From an uncultured Spirochaetota bacterium (GTDB lineage Bacteria > Spirochaetota > Spirochaetia > JAFGXN01): a DNA stretch of 64,000 nucleotides. The translations under genes and the position numbers were made by a program. The notes under the pieces were generated by a model. The model worked only from the letters and a program-made list of their open reading frames with translations. It was not told the origin of the DNA and made no database searches. Where the stretch lies: assembly GCA_944390005.1 (NCBI GenBank), contig CALXOJ010000004.1, positions 164,475 to 228,474 on the forward strand. The letters run 5' to 3'. Positions 1-9,414 of the stretch are shown here, in pieces. Within the stretch, counting starts at the first letter, position 1. Each line of letters opens with the position of its first letter.

Positions 1-1524
1 GATGCTATTCCAATTCTCCTCCCACTGAGAATGGACTTTGGCACAATCTATATTTCTCAACAAATGACTTTCATATCGCAAAAACAGGTTGAATTTTTCT
101 TTTGTCATCCATTGGTCATAAAAATCGGAAATAAATTGTTCTGTTAAGGAAACTTTCCGAATTTTTTCCCAGCTGATTTTATTCCGATTCGTACTTAAAA
201 AGGATAAGAAAGAATGGGAATATTCATTTTTTATTTTTTTATATTGAGGAGGGTTCAATGAATCCGCAAAATTTTGAAGTGCCGAATAGTCCCGCAATCG
301 AAAAAATTTCCTAAGCTTTTCAACGAAAATACGATTGCGTGATTCATCAGAATGCCAACCTGAATAATAAAAAATAGAATTGGGTTCACAATCCCAATCT
401 CTTGAAAGAGTTCTTTCGTGGTATTGAATACAATAAGCCGAATTAGATTCTGAATTGTAGCGATCCAAATATTTACATAGCTGTTCTTCAAATCTTTTTC
501 GATCCAGAATTTTCGGTATTTCCCGATACTGTTCTTTTTCTTTCCGTAAAGCCTCACGCTGCGCTTTCAAATCCCGCAGATCCTTTTCCGCTGCCTCGAT
601 TTCCTCTTTCAGTTTTTCCACCTCGGAGGCATTTTTCCGAATCGGTTTCGAAAGGGAGTCATTAATTTGAGTAAAATATCCAAGCAGACATCCGCCGAAA
701 ACATAATCCCCGAAAAAGGTTTCCGTTGTTTTTTTGACTTCTTCGGAGACCGATTTCCGGTTAAACGCAAGCAGCGGTATTGTGTTCTCTTTCAACACCG
801 AATCGATCCGGTCACAAAGATCTTCGTATTCTTCGCTTTCAAAATCGTATTCACACAGGAAAAAAGTATCGGGCAACGTTCGCCTGCTTCGGGATTCCAA
901 AAGGGAACGGATTTTTTCCAAATACTGTTTACTCTTTTTAAAAGCCGTTCCGTCCAAGTCGCAAAGATGAATATAATAAAGGGCGTGTTCCGGTTCGGGA
1001 AGACTGTCTGCCGTTGCGGCATCGACAACCGTCACTTTTCTTTCGGCATAATATTTGTTTTTTTCGGGATCATATAACAAAGTTCTAAGCTGGTCCGAAC
1101 TCCATCCCGCATCCGGTGTCAGAAAGACAATTTCGGTCATTCCGCCGGTAATTTGCCGATATTCTTCATGCAGAAAATCGTATTCGGATGCGTCATACTC
1201 ACGAATTGCTTCACCGAGTTCCCGGTAAAGTCTTTCCGGTTCGTAAACCGTTTTTTCCGTCAGTGTTATTTGCAGCTTTTTTTCCGTTTCGGCTCCGTTT
1301 TTCAGGTAAGAAAGAAAGCGAAAATCTTTGGCCATTCCCGTAAACGAAACGGAGAGAACATCATCATTATATTTTTTGGCCAGAACCTCGAAACAGTTTC
1401 CTTTCCATTCCTCGAGCGGGATATCACGGCTTCCGCAGCATTCCGAAAGCCGCTCTTCCGCCCCGTTAACCGCAATCTGCCGTCGGTTCGTCAGCGGATT
1501 TATCGAAAAATCAACATTCAGCAT
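1..1524 (-). CDS. Large unrecognised protein, N-terminal 508 residues (partial)
   Basis: An open frame runs from ATG at 1524 to the window edge without a stop, so only the N-terminal 508 codons are visible. The start follows AAGGAG with good spacing and a promoter with -35 TTGTCA and -10 TATAAT (17-bp spacer). The protein opens MLNVDFSINPLTNRRQIAVN and has a mixed alpha/beta N-terminal region. Roughly at residues 300-340 there is a Lys/Glu-rich coiled coil (EVEKLKEEIEAAEKDLRDLK), followed by an aromatic-rich, charged region. I see no signal peptide, membrane segment, Walker motif or nuclease motif. I do not recognise the family and propose no function. It is divergently transcribed from the beta-lactamase remnant. 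Confidence 0.8.
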   Translation of the reverse strand, partial: MLNVDFSINPLTNRRQIAVNGAEERLSECCGSRDIPLEEWKGNCFEVLAKKYNDDVLSVSFTGMAKDFRFLSYLKNGAETEKKLQITLTEKTVYEPERLYRELGEAIREYDASEYDFLHEEYRQITGGMTEIVFLTPDAGWSSDQLRTLLYDPEKNKYYAERKVTVVDAATADSLPEPEHALYYIHLCDLDGTAFKKSKQYLEKIRSLLESRSRRTLPDTFFLCEYDFESEEYEDLCDRIDSVLKENTIPLLAFNRKSVSEEVKKTTETFFGDYVFGGCLLGYFTQINDSLSKPIRKNASEVEKLKEEIEAAEKDLRDLKAQREALRKEKEQYREIPKILDRKRFEEQLCKYLDRYNSESNSAYCIQYHERTLSRDWDCEPNSIFYYSGWHSDESRNRIFVEKLRKFFRLRDYSALQNFADSLNPPQYKKIKNEYSHSFLSFLSTNRNKISWEKIRKVSLTEQFISDFYDQWMTKEKFNLFLRYESHLLRNIDCAKVHSQWEENWNSI

Positions 1525-1550
1525 GGACGACTCCTTTTTGTATACATTCG

Positions 1551-1601
1551 ATTATACAACAGGTTTTCTTCCTTGACAACTCATTTTCCGTGTCGTAAAC
1601 T
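1551..1601. promoter_or_regulatory. Overlapping divergent promoters
   Basis: On the plus strand TTGACA (1573-1578) and TAAACT (1596-1601) are 17 bp apart and point to the beta-lactamase remnant. On the minus strand TTGTCA (complement of 1574-1579) and TATAAT (complement of 1551-1556), also 17 bp apart, point to the unrecognised gene starting at 1524. The two -35 boxes share five base pairs, so polymerase binding should be mutually exclusive. Assigned by consensus only. Confidence 0.6.
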
Positions 1602-1622
1602 GGGAAGAGGACGGAGGCGTTT

Positions 1623-2732
1623 ATGAAGCGGGAAACCGGTTGAGAAGTAATCGGAACGGCGTTGGCGGTGGCTGTGTCGGTGCTGATGGTGGCGTTGCTG
1701 TCGGGGTGCCGGGCAGACGGGACGGAAAATCTGCGGCGGGAGCTGGAAAAGGCGGTTGAGGGGGTCGATGCGCGGATCGGCATCGCGGTGCTTTCCCCTT
1801 TCGGCGAATCGGCGGCGGTCAACGGCGGTGAAGATTTTCCGATGATGAGCGTCTTCAAACTCCATCAGGCGCTGGCCGTTTGCGACCGGCTGCACGGCAG
1901 CGGCCGAAGCCTCAACGAAACGGTCGCTGTCAAAGCCGAAGACATGGCGCTCGAAACGTACAGCCCCCTTAAAGACCGCTACCCGAACGGCGGAATCACC
2001 CTTTCGGTGGCCGAACTGACGGAATATACACTGAAAAAAAGCGACAACATCGCCTGCGACATTCTCTTCGACCGCATTGTTTCGCCCGAAGAAACCGATG
2101 CGTTTATCCGCGAAAAAGCCGGAATCGACGGGGTGAAAATCCGCTACAACGAAGCCGAAATGCAGGCCGACCCGATGCGCGCTTACGAAAACAGCACGAC
2201 ACCGACGGCGGCTGTGCGCCTTTTGGAACGGCTGTGGAAGAATGAAATTCTTCCGGAAGAACAGACCGCCTTTATCAAAAAACTGATGATCGAATGCGAA
2301 ACGGGTGCCCGCCTCTACGGCGGTGATTACGACTACTTTCTGTGGAAAAAGGCGCAAACAGCCGCCGACACCCCGGCACCGGCCGTGCGCAACGGCAGCC
2401 CCGCCCCCTCCGGCCGCAGCAGCGCACCGCAGCCGGCCGCCCCCGAAAGCCGCGGCGCAGCCGCCGGCGACGACCACCGCCGCCAAAAAGAACAGCGCAA
2501 CCTCATCAACCGCCTGCAAAAGGAGTCGGAAACACTGTTGGCGCAAATCGATGATACCGAAGCGGAACTGAAGCGGCTGCACGCCGAATGGGCGCGCGAA
2601 GAGTGTTACAGCGATCCGCAAAAGTCGGCCGCCGTTGCCGAAGCGGTCCGCGCCGCCGAGGCCGAACAGGAGCGGCTCACCGCGCGCTGGGAGGCTGTCG
2701 AAGAGGAACTGGCCGCCGCCCGCAAAGGGTGA
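1623..2732 (+). pseudogene. Class A beta-lactamase remnant fused in frame to the C-terminus of an ABC-F ATPase
   Basis: The natural start appears to be ATG 1623, five bases after GGAGG, but codon 7 is TGA (1641-1643). The frame then continues open from TTG 1662 through a lipoprotein-like signal ending LLSGC. Residues (from 1662) about 25-220 are class A beta-lactamase of the PER/CfxA-like branch: active-site SVFK in PMMSVFKLHQ, SDN in KKSDNIACDILF, and EAEMQAD in the omega-loop region. The KTG box and last strand are absent. Just after ECETG (about 2305) the protein changes to YGGDYDYFLWKKAQ, a Pro/Ala-rich linker and a coiled coil, which is the usual tail of ABC-F ATPases. With an early stop and no KTG box it should not hydrolyse beta-lactams. 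The reading of the junction is inference from motif recognition. Confidence 0.75.
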
Positions 2733-2778
2733 CAGCCCCCGCACCCCGAACAGAAAGCAGCGCACCGCGGTTTGTCTC

Positions 2779-2904
2779 GAAAAAAACGTCCTACGTTTTT
2801 AAAAAAATCTCCTACGTTTTTAAAAAAACGTCCTATGTTTTTTAAAAAATGTCCTATGTTTTTTAAAAAATGTCCTGTGTTTTTGGGGAAATGTCCGACG
2901 TTTT
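2779..2904. repeat. 21-bp tandem repeat, six copies, each a small hairpin
   Basis: Six consecutive 21-bp units of the form T-A(6-7)-CGTCCTACG-T(4) run from 2779 to 2904, with a decayed seventh. Each unit pairs A-run+CG with CG+T-run around TCCTA, like a short terminator hairpin on either strand. The array lies between the 3' ends of the beta-lactamase remnant and the convergent KAP gene. The KAP stop codon (2863-2865) is inside copy 5, so the last residues of that protein (GHLPK, DISPK, QDIF) are repeat-encoded. Confidence 0.85.
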
Positions 2905-4350
2905 CGGAAGATGCCCGGTCGAATGTTCGCACTCTTCTTTCAAATCGTACATGAAATCCGATTCATCTTCATCACCGGACAATATTTTCGTGACCGACTC
3001 AAAGACTCTTAAGAACAGTGTTGTTTGGCGAATACGCTCGCTGAAAGAAGACGCATAAAATGAATCAATATACTCGACTTTTTCTGCTTCCAGAAAATAA
3101 GCCAAAATCACGGATACGGGTTTTCCCATATCCGCAAGGAGTTTCCAGGCGGTTTGAGTCGAATCCTGTGTAAAGCAGTTATCCAATCGAAATATCTGAC
3201 CGATTTTCCATTCGATTGGTGTCTTCTCCGATACATCCAGACGAATTCGAACGGGCACGGACGCCACAACTCCGAACCGCTCTTTATTTCCCAGATAATA
3301 AATCGAAACAGCCGTCAGAATTTCATAGACTAAAACGCCGTAGTGAAACGAATCGAGCTGAACTCCCTGAAGGCGGGGGGCGCACTTAGCGCTCCAATTC
3401 ACGGCCAATTCGTGACACAATTTAACCTGTTTAAAAATCTTTTCCTGGTCGCGGCGCGGTATTTCTTCCATGATTTGTGAAATACAGGAAGATAAAAAAT
3501 ATCCGTCAAAAATCATTTTATGATAAAAAAACGGTATATACTCTTTGTCGAGCCCCATTAACAGATTTTCGGCGTCGGAATCGGTTCTGCCAAAAGACAA
3601 CGGGATAACGATATCGGCAAATTTGGTCATGTATTTGTCAAAAAAAGAACGCACCACCTCCTCCTTCTCCTCCTTTGCAGAAGTTCCGTAAAAAACGTTA
3701 TAGATGCTGTGAGCCAGACGGGAAGCGTCGACGGCGGTTATCAGAATGATTTGCGTTTCGCCGACAATGTGGTGCAGGCGTTCCAAAACTTTCACGGCGT
3801 ATTCGGGCAGGCAGCGATCCAGTTCGTCGACAATCAGCACCACCGGCCTCTTTTCGGACAAATCGGCTAATGCGGAATGTAATTTTCCGACAGCTGCCGT
3901 TAGCGGCAAACAGGTATCAATCTCTTTCGGAGAAAGAAATTGCCTTTCATGCTTTTTAACAAATTTCAGAATTTTAGCCGCCCCTTTAATTTGGCGAAGC
4001 CCGGTCAGATCGCCCATGAGTCCGATAATCTCAATGAGATTGTCGATAAATTCTTTTTGATCATCTTTTTCGGATAAAATCCGATTTTCTTTCATTTGCT
4101 CCAAAAACACAGAAACCAGAGCCATCAGCGGTTCGTCGTAATAATCGCGTTCCCAGGCGTTGTAATGAAAAATAAGGGCGCGGGTTTCGAGCTGTTTTTC
4201 CAGCATTTGCAAAACATAGGTTTTGCCGCTTCCCCATTGACCGTCGATAGCCAGCGAATAACCGGCTTTATTGTCGATTTTGTTTTCAATGACCTGCCGA
4301 ACCATTTCGACATAATCGCCCCGTTTGAGAACGTCGGGAGGAAGAACCAT
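2863..4350 (-). CDS. KAP family P-loop NTPase
   Basis: A KAP-type STAND/AAA-related P-loop NTPase of about 495 residues. Walker A is GQWGSGKTY about 40 residues from the N-terminus, and Walker B is VVLIVDELDRCLPEYAV in the middle, the typical KAP signature. The C-terminal half is helical with no recognised domain; I see no clear transmembrane insertion of the kind common in KAP proteins. ATG 4350 was chosen because it follows AAGGAG and lies four bases after the stop of the SIR2-like gene; a longer frame would overlap that gene. It is the last gene of RM operon A and probably acts with the SIR2-like protein, for example as sensor or switch. The partnership is inferred from coupling only. Confidence 0.85.
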   Translation of the reverse strand: MVLPPDVLKRGDYVEMVRQVIENKIDNKAGYSLAIDGQWGSGKTYVLQMLEKQLETRALIFHYNAWERDYYDEPLMALVSVFLEQMKENRILSEKDDQKEFIDNLIEIIGLMGDLTGLRQIKGAAKILKFVKKHERQFLSPKEIDTCLPLTAAVGKLHSALADLSEKRPVVLIVDELDRCLPEYAVKVLERLHHIVGETQIILITAVDASRLAHSIYNVFYGTSAKEEKEEVVRSFFDKYMTKFADIVIPLSFGRTDSDAENLLMGLDKEYIPFFYHKMIFDGYFLSSCISQIMEEIPRRDQEKIFKQVKLCHELAVNWSAKCAPRLQGVQLDSFHYGVLVYEILTAVSIYYLGNKERFGVVASVPVRIRLDVSEKTPIEWKIGQIFRLDNCFTQDSTQTAWKLLADMGKPVSVILAYFLEAEKVEYIDSFYASSFSERIRQTTLFLRVFESVTKILSGDEDESDFMYDLKEECEHSTGHLPKTSDISPKTQDIF

Positions 4351-4354
4351 ATAG

Positions 4355-7300
4355 CTACTCTCCTTTTGATAACGGATTCTCCTGAATCCAATATTCGATA
4401 GCATCACTGCTTTGATGGTATTTTTCCTTGAGAATTGCGGCCAGCTGTTTCAGCTGTGCTTTGACAAATAAAATATCGTAGCAGTACGGAACAGACAATT
4501 GAAATTTTCTCAAAATTGCCAGCGCCAAAGACAGGGTATATTCATTATTGAAAATACCGTGCCAGTATTCGTCATCACCGAAAGCATTAACAATAACTTC
4601 TATTACTGCCTCAAATTCACGATCATCCTGAACATAAACTTTTGTCAGACCGGCATTAAAAACATACAAGTATTCCTTCGTAATATTCAGGGCTCGAAAA
4701 TAACGAAACGATCTGATATAAGAAATCTTGAACTTCTGTAAATTGGGGGTATAGAGCCATTCCAAACGGAGGAAATCTGCCAATTCGCTCCGAAGTGCTT
4801 CCCGAAATACTTCGCAAGTTTTTTCTATCGAAGGGCTTTTCCGGCGCTCTTCTTCATTTGTTATATAATTTAAAGATGAATAATACGAATTGAAAAAAAT
4901 AAGTCGATCATCCGAATCCCGTCCTAACAAATCGGGATTTTCTTTGTAAAAATCATAGTATTTTAAATAAATCCGGGCAATCTCTTCCTTATCCCCAAAA
5001 GAGAGAAGTTCCGCAGTATGGAGTGCATTGATATAATCGGATATCCGGTAATCGGAGGGAGAATGGAAGCGGGTCATTTCATGCTTTCTGACCGTATCCA
5101 TCACCTTTTCCCTGACGGCTTCGGATTTAAGTAAAATAACAAAATAAGGATCTCTTTGAGTAAAAATCATTTCAGGATAGGCTTGTTCCACCTTTTTTTG
5201 AATATCGTTTTTTAAATAAGGATATCCGTACAGACAAAGCTGCATTCTGTCTTTCACGTCCTGTTCCAGCAAGTCCCGAATTTCCTTTAAACCAAAAACC
5301 TGCCGAATTACGGAGTGCATATCTTCCTTTCTCAGCAACTCCTGATAATAATACAAAAATTCGGAATAAAAGATCTCACGTGTCTCTTTGGAGGCATCTT
5401 CCCGAAACCGACGCATAACCCATTGTAAAATAAAAGCAAACTGTTTTTTATTTTTGAGCCGCTCTATATAAACGGTAAACGGCAACATAGCACCCCATCT
5501 GTCCCCTAAAGATATCAGGTATCTGATCTGATGGTCATCATCCGACGGGCTTTGAATTTCGTCAAAAAAAAAGTCGAAAAACGGTTCCCCGGTTCGGGGA
5601 TCCGTATATTTCGACATTTCTGCCAGTAAAAAAAGATAGATATATATAATCTCTCCGGATTTTAATTTTTGTTTGAGAATGTCAAAAGCTGCACTAAAAA
5701 TGTGCGCAATCGTTTTTTCCGGTAAAAACCTCATGATTTTCGACAAAACAAGACGTAAATAGCCTTCATTTGAATCATACCCAAACGCCGAAAGAGAATA
5801 AGCAAAAAGTTTTACCAAATGATAGGATGATTCGGCAAGTCCGGGAATCATTTCGATTACTTTTTTATTTCGTATTAACCCGAACACCGGCTGCCCCGTA
5901 TACTCGCAAAAATTAAGGTGCCGCACCGCATAAAAATACTCTTTATTCGGATCGACCATCATCGGAATAGTCACCTCATATCTTACCGACTCGTTAAAAG
6001 ATAACGACTCGGAGGTATGGTGCCGAAACGCATCGAGAAAATCGGAGGGATTTTTAATTTTTCTATCGGGGGAAATAGTCTCGCTTATCCGATACCCCGG
6101 ATTGGAAAGTCCGCCATTCAATGTTTTTTTATAGTAATTGATATTGGCAGCAACAAAATGTTTCAGTTGCGGGGTGTCTTTATCGCACGCTTTCTCTGCC
6201 GCTTCCGCCAACGCACGAATCTCTTCTTTTTGCTCCCGATTTTGATACCTTAAAGATTCGAAAAGATTCAAAAGCGTCATTTTTCGTAAAATAAAAAGCG
6301 CGTTCGGCTTTTCTCTTTTTTCGGGATGCCATTGCATCAAAAGTGTTTTGAGTTCCGTATAACGCAAACGATCTATACAGTTCAACGCTTTTTGATAAAA
6401 AACAATCTCTTCCAGATTTGCGGATTTACCTTCGTTCTCGCAAAAAAGGTCAAACTCCTTTTGCCGCTCTGTTTCCCGATAATACTTCAGAATCAGCTCC
6501 GAAAAAACAAAGGCGTCCGTTTTTATCAAATCCTTTTCCCGAAATTTCAGAACAATCTTTTCGACTGTTTCGACGGAATAAAGATCTGTCAGAGAATAAT
6601 AATTGCTCAAAAGCCAACGGTATAAGAAAATGTAGTGAACCTCTGTCCAATTCTCAATATCGCCCGCCATTTCCTGAACCTTGGATATTAAAAATCGGGG
6701 AATCACCAGATTGTAGTAAGAAAAAAGCTCGATACTGTTATATTTTTCCATATCGGAAAGAGATAATTTTCCGTTTGAAAAATCAATTTCTCTGATAATA
6801 CGAAAATCAGTCTGATCAAAATTATCTGTCAGTAATTTTGTATTTTTAAGACGGGCGATTTCTTCAAAAATGAACTCGTTTAAAGAGAAATAAGTTAATT
6901 CTTTATGGTTATTGTTCTTACCGTGACTGTCGGGCAGCTCATGGTCTGCGTTCAGCAAACGATAGTAATCGCGTACTTTGAGTCTGATAATGTTGTTGTT
7001 GCGGTAAAATTGATTTAAGGCTCTTTCATATTCACTGTCCGACGGTTTCGGATCAAAGGGGCACACATCGAAAAGAAAAATCGGATTGGGATATTCCGTA
7101 TTTCCGCCTTTGGTCATCGTTCTCTTTAATTCTTTTATCCAATAAAGGAAATTGGGATCCCGACCGGAAAACCCCATCAGGCAAAACGGCAGTTCAAGGA
7201 TTTTTGTCTGCATAAAATTGAAAAAGGATGCATGTTCGGTTTTGTAATTGTCGAAATCCGACTGTGTCGCAATATACAAACAGGAATCGCAATCATCAAA

Positions 7301-7948
7301 ACTGTATTCGTTTTTATCGACTTGCTCTTTTGTCCGAATCGATCCGTTCAATTTTACAATCCGACGATCCTTCCGACACCGTAAATCCTTCGCTCTTTGA
7401 ACAGGATAATAACCATTTTCCGCCGGATTTCTTTCCAGTAAATCATCCCAATTGGTTGTCATGACATCGACCCATCCCAACTCCAAAAGTCTTTGATGTA
7501 AGGAAAGATTATCCGTATTTTTATCGATACGGGAAAACTGATTTTCTATATAAATATCCAGCGCCTCCCGCATACCGCCTTTTGCCTTTACATATTCTTG
7601 GGCAACAACCGTTTCACCCTTTTGTAGTATTTCTTTCTCGATATTTTCCTCATCGCATTTCGGATACAGTTCTTTGTAAGCGTTTGTTAAAAGTGCTGCC
7701 CAGTTTTGATAACAGGCTTCTTTCTTTTGCTGTTTTCCCTCATTGGCATTTAAACTGAAGCCGGCACCCACCATCACGGATATTCCGCCTTCCGTCAGTT
7801 TTTGGGCAATATAGTTGAGACACATTTCGAATTTCAGACGCTCATTCGATTCGTGATAATACTTTTCATATTCAAACAGATTCGGCGAAGCGACAATTTT
7901 CTGCCGACCGGAGTCAATTTGTTTATCGGACACTTCTTCTTCCCTCAC
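4355..7948 (-). CDS. SIR2-like domain protein with long helical C-terminus
   Basis: A protein of 1197 residues. The first about 290 residues are a SIR2-like (SIR2_2) fold: VMVGAGFS at 58-65 (nucleotide-binding GAG), MTTNWDDLLE at 163-172 with the Asn/Asp pair, and PFCLMGFSGRDPNF near 280. Where most active members have KLHG, this one reads KLNGS (199-203), so the catalytic histidine position is Asn. The remaining 900 residues are alpha-helical and rich in Tyr/Phe/Leu, similar in plan to NAD-depleting abortive-infection SIR2 proteins that sense phage through the C-terminus. The GTG start overlaps the hsdS stop as GTGA; a GTG at 7933 is an alternative. The KAP gene follows four bases after the stop. 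NAD consumption is a family expectation only, and the His-to-Asn change makes it uncertain. Confidence 0.85.
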   Translation of the reverse strand: MREEEVSDKQIDSGRQKIVASPNLFEYEKYYHESNERLKFEMCLNYIAQKLTEGGISVMVGAGFSLNANEGKQQKKEACYQNWAALLTNAYKELYPKCDEENIEKEILQKGETVVAQEYVKAKGGMREALDIYIENQFSRIDKNTDNLSLHQRLLELGWVDVMTTNWDDLLERNPAENGYYPVQRAKDLRCRKDRRIVKLNGSIRTKEQVDKNEYSFDDCDSCLYIATQSDFDNYKTEHASFFNFMQTKILELPFCLMGFSGRDPNFLYWIKELKRTMTKGGNTEYPNPIFLFDVCPFDPKPSDSEYERALNQFYRNNNIIRLKVRDYYRLLNADHELPDSHGKNNNHKELTYFSLNEFIFEEIARLKNTKLLTDNFDQTDFRIIREIDFSNGKLSLSDMEKYNSIELFSYYNLVIPRFLISKVQEMAGDIENWTEVHYIFLYRWLLSNYYSLTDLYSVETVEKIVLKFREKDLIKTDAFVFSELILKYYRETERQKEFDLFCENEGKSANLEEIVFYQKALNCIDRLRYTELKTLLMQWHPEKREKPNALFILRKMTLLNLFESLRYQNREQKEEIRALAEAAEKACDKDTPQLKHFVAANINYYKKTLNGGLSNPGYRISETISPDRKIKNPSDFLDAFRHHTSESLSFNESVRYEVTIPMMVDPNKEYFYAVRHLNFCEYTGQPVFGLIRNKKVIEMIPGLAESSYHLVKLFAYSLSAFGYDSNEGYLRLVLSKIMRFLPEKTIAHIFSAAFDILKQKLKSGEIIYIYLFLLAEMSKYTDPRTGEPFFDFFFDEIQSPSDDDHQIRYLISLGDRWGAMLPFTVYIERLKNKKQFAFILQWVMRRFREDASKETREIFYSEFLYYYQELLRKEDMHSVIRQVFGLKEIRDLLEQDVKDRMQLCLYGYPYLKNDIQKKVEQAYPEMIFTQRDPYFVILLKSEAVREKVMDTVRKHEMTRFHSPSDYRISDYINALHTAELLSFGDKEEIARIYLKYYDFYKENPDLLGRDSDDRLIFFNSYYSSLNYITNEEERRKSPSIEKTCEVFREALRSELADFLRLEWLYTPNLQKFKISYIRSFRYFRALNITKEYLYVFNAGLTKVYVQDDREFEAVIEVIVNAFGDDEYWHGIFNNEYTLSLALAILRKFQLSVPYCYDILFVKAQLKQLAAILKEKYHQSSDAIEYWIQENPLSKGE

Positions 7949-9414
7949 CCCTCAACCGCTTTTTCGATAATATCAAGGATACCAAAAATCTGCTCTGTCT
8001 TTTCCACAATCCGCTTTTGTTCGGCAAGAGGCGGAAGGGGGAAAAGTAGCTCTCTAAACGAGTTCAAACCAACAAATCTTTGTACTCCACCACGTGCATT
8101 TTTCCCCAAAATATCCTGCATATAGTAAAAGAAATAATAGACATATTTCATATTGGTATATTCTAGTGCATATCGCTTTAGTAAGAGAACATTTTTTATA
8201 CTGAAATTTCTGTCTTTTTTGACAATGACAGGATTCCCTATACTTCCTATCATTGCCATCAAAATATCTCCATCTTCAACAAAAGACCTTTCTGAAAACT
8301 TTCTATGATCACTTTCTGAAATATAAGAACATGTTGAAAAATCAATTTCACCATTTCTAAGATTTTTTGCAGTTACAAAAGGAATACCTTGACTGTAATA
8401 TTTAGGAGAATCATGTGTTCCATCTCTTACATCCAAATAGCTCCCCAATCTCACCCACTTCCACCCGGCGGGAATATCAAAAGGTATTTCCTCTTCCGTA
8501 ATTTCCGGCAGGGGCTTCTCTTTTTTGAGTTTTCCCCCCGCAATCAGGCGCTGTTTTTCTTCTCTGACGCGCGCTAACAGTTCAGCCGCGCTGCCGTCTT
8601 CGGGACGCTGTTCTGTCAGCTTGCCCCGTACCGCCAAATCCAGCACCCGGCTTTTGGTGTGACGTACCGCGGTTTTTAACGCCAGCCGTTTTTCTTCGAT
8701 AATGTCTGCCTGTTTGAAAATCGCTTCAATCTTTTCCACAATCCGTTTCTGTTCGGCAAGGGGTGGAAGGGGAAATAATGTATTCGCAACATAATCTCTG
8801 CTAATTCTTTGTTGTCCCACAGCTCCAGAGAAACAGGCAATCCCATTTTTTATAAAACTTTCTGTTTTGACAAACCAAAAAAGAAAGGTGTCTGATAAAA
8901 TATCATGAATTGGACGTAAAATATGTAATTCTGTTGTACCCGCACCAAAACCATTTACAAGATTCTTAAAAAGCACAGATTTTTTGTTTTCAAAACAAGG
9001 TGTTATTTTCGCTATACCTACATCATTATCTGCAAAAACAGTAAATCCGGATTTAACGGAATCCCATTGTCTGATTTCGTATGTAAAGTTTCTTGAAAAA
9101 CCCGGACTGATACAAGCCATAGGAACAAAGGAAATATCAATATTTTTTTCTATATTATTTCTTGGATTTATATCACATATCTCCCCCAACCTGCACCACT
9201 CCCAACTGGCGGGGATATTAAAGGGCTTTTCGTCTTCTGTTATTTCAGGCAGTTTTTTTTCTTTTTTTATTTTTCCTTCGGCAATCAGGCGCTGCTTTTC
9301 TTCTCTGACACGCCCTAACAGTTCAGCCGCGCTGCCGTCTTCGGGACGTTGTTCCGTCAGCTTGCCCCGTACCGCCAGATCGAGGATTTTTGATTTCAGG
9401 TGGGCAATCTTCAT
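7945..9414 (-). CDS. hsdS: Type I restriction enzyme specificity subunit (locus A)
   Basis: HsdS of 489 residues with two target-recognition domains, each followed by a conserved helix that sets the spacing. The linker regions are duplicated: residues 5-77 and 252-325 are nearly identical (AVRGKLTEQRPEDGSAAELL in both), and both halves end with FPLPPLAEQKRIVEK. The first TRD lies around 80-210 and the second around 326-455. It forms the methyltransferase with the HsdM encoded upstream and directs HsdR. Its ATG overlaps the stop of the Bro-N/Fic gene (ATGA), and its own stop overlaps the SIR2-like start. Confidence 0.95.
   Translation of the reverse strand: MKIAHLKSKILDLAVRGKLTEQRPEDGSAAELLGRVREEKQRLIAEGKIKKEKKLPEITEDEKPFNIPASWEWCRLGEICDINPRNNIEKNIDISFVPMACISPGFSRNFTYEIRQWDSVKSGFTVFADNDVGIAKITPCFENKKSVLFKNLVNGFGAGTTELHILRPIHDILSDTFLFWFVKTESFIKNGIACFSGAVGQQRISRDYVANTLFPLPPLAEQKRIVEKIEAIFKQADIIEEKRLALKTAVRHTKSRVLDLAVRGKLTEQRPEDGSAAELLARVREEKQRLIAGGKLKKEKPLPEITEEEIPFDIPAGWKWVRLGSYLDVRDGTHDSPKYYSQGIPFVTAKNLRNGEIDFSTCSYISESDHRKFSERSFVEDGDILMAMIGSIGNPVIVKKDRNFSIKNVLLLKRYALEYTNMKYVYYFFYYMQDILGKNARGGVQRFVGLNSFRELLFPLPPLAEQKRIVEKTEQIFGILDIIEKAVEG
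8440..9402 (-). repeat. Direct repeats within hsdS (9184-9402 and 8440-8661)
   Basis: About 220 bp encoding the conserved linker of HsdS occurs twice in the same orientation, 9184-9402 and 8440-8661, with high nucleotide identity. Such repeats let target-recognition domains be exchanged or lost by homologous recombination. No silent TRD cassette is seen next to this gene in the window. Confidence 0.8.

Noticed and set aside
1581..2765. 394-codon minus-strand frame opposite the beta-lactamase remnant
   Set aside because: Antisense shadow of a GC-rich gene; low-complexity Gly/Ala/Phe composition and no motif.
2606..2932. Minus-strand frame of 108 codons with GHFLKN-type heptads
   Set aside because: It arises from translating the 21-bp repeat and overlaps the end of two genes; no ribosome site.
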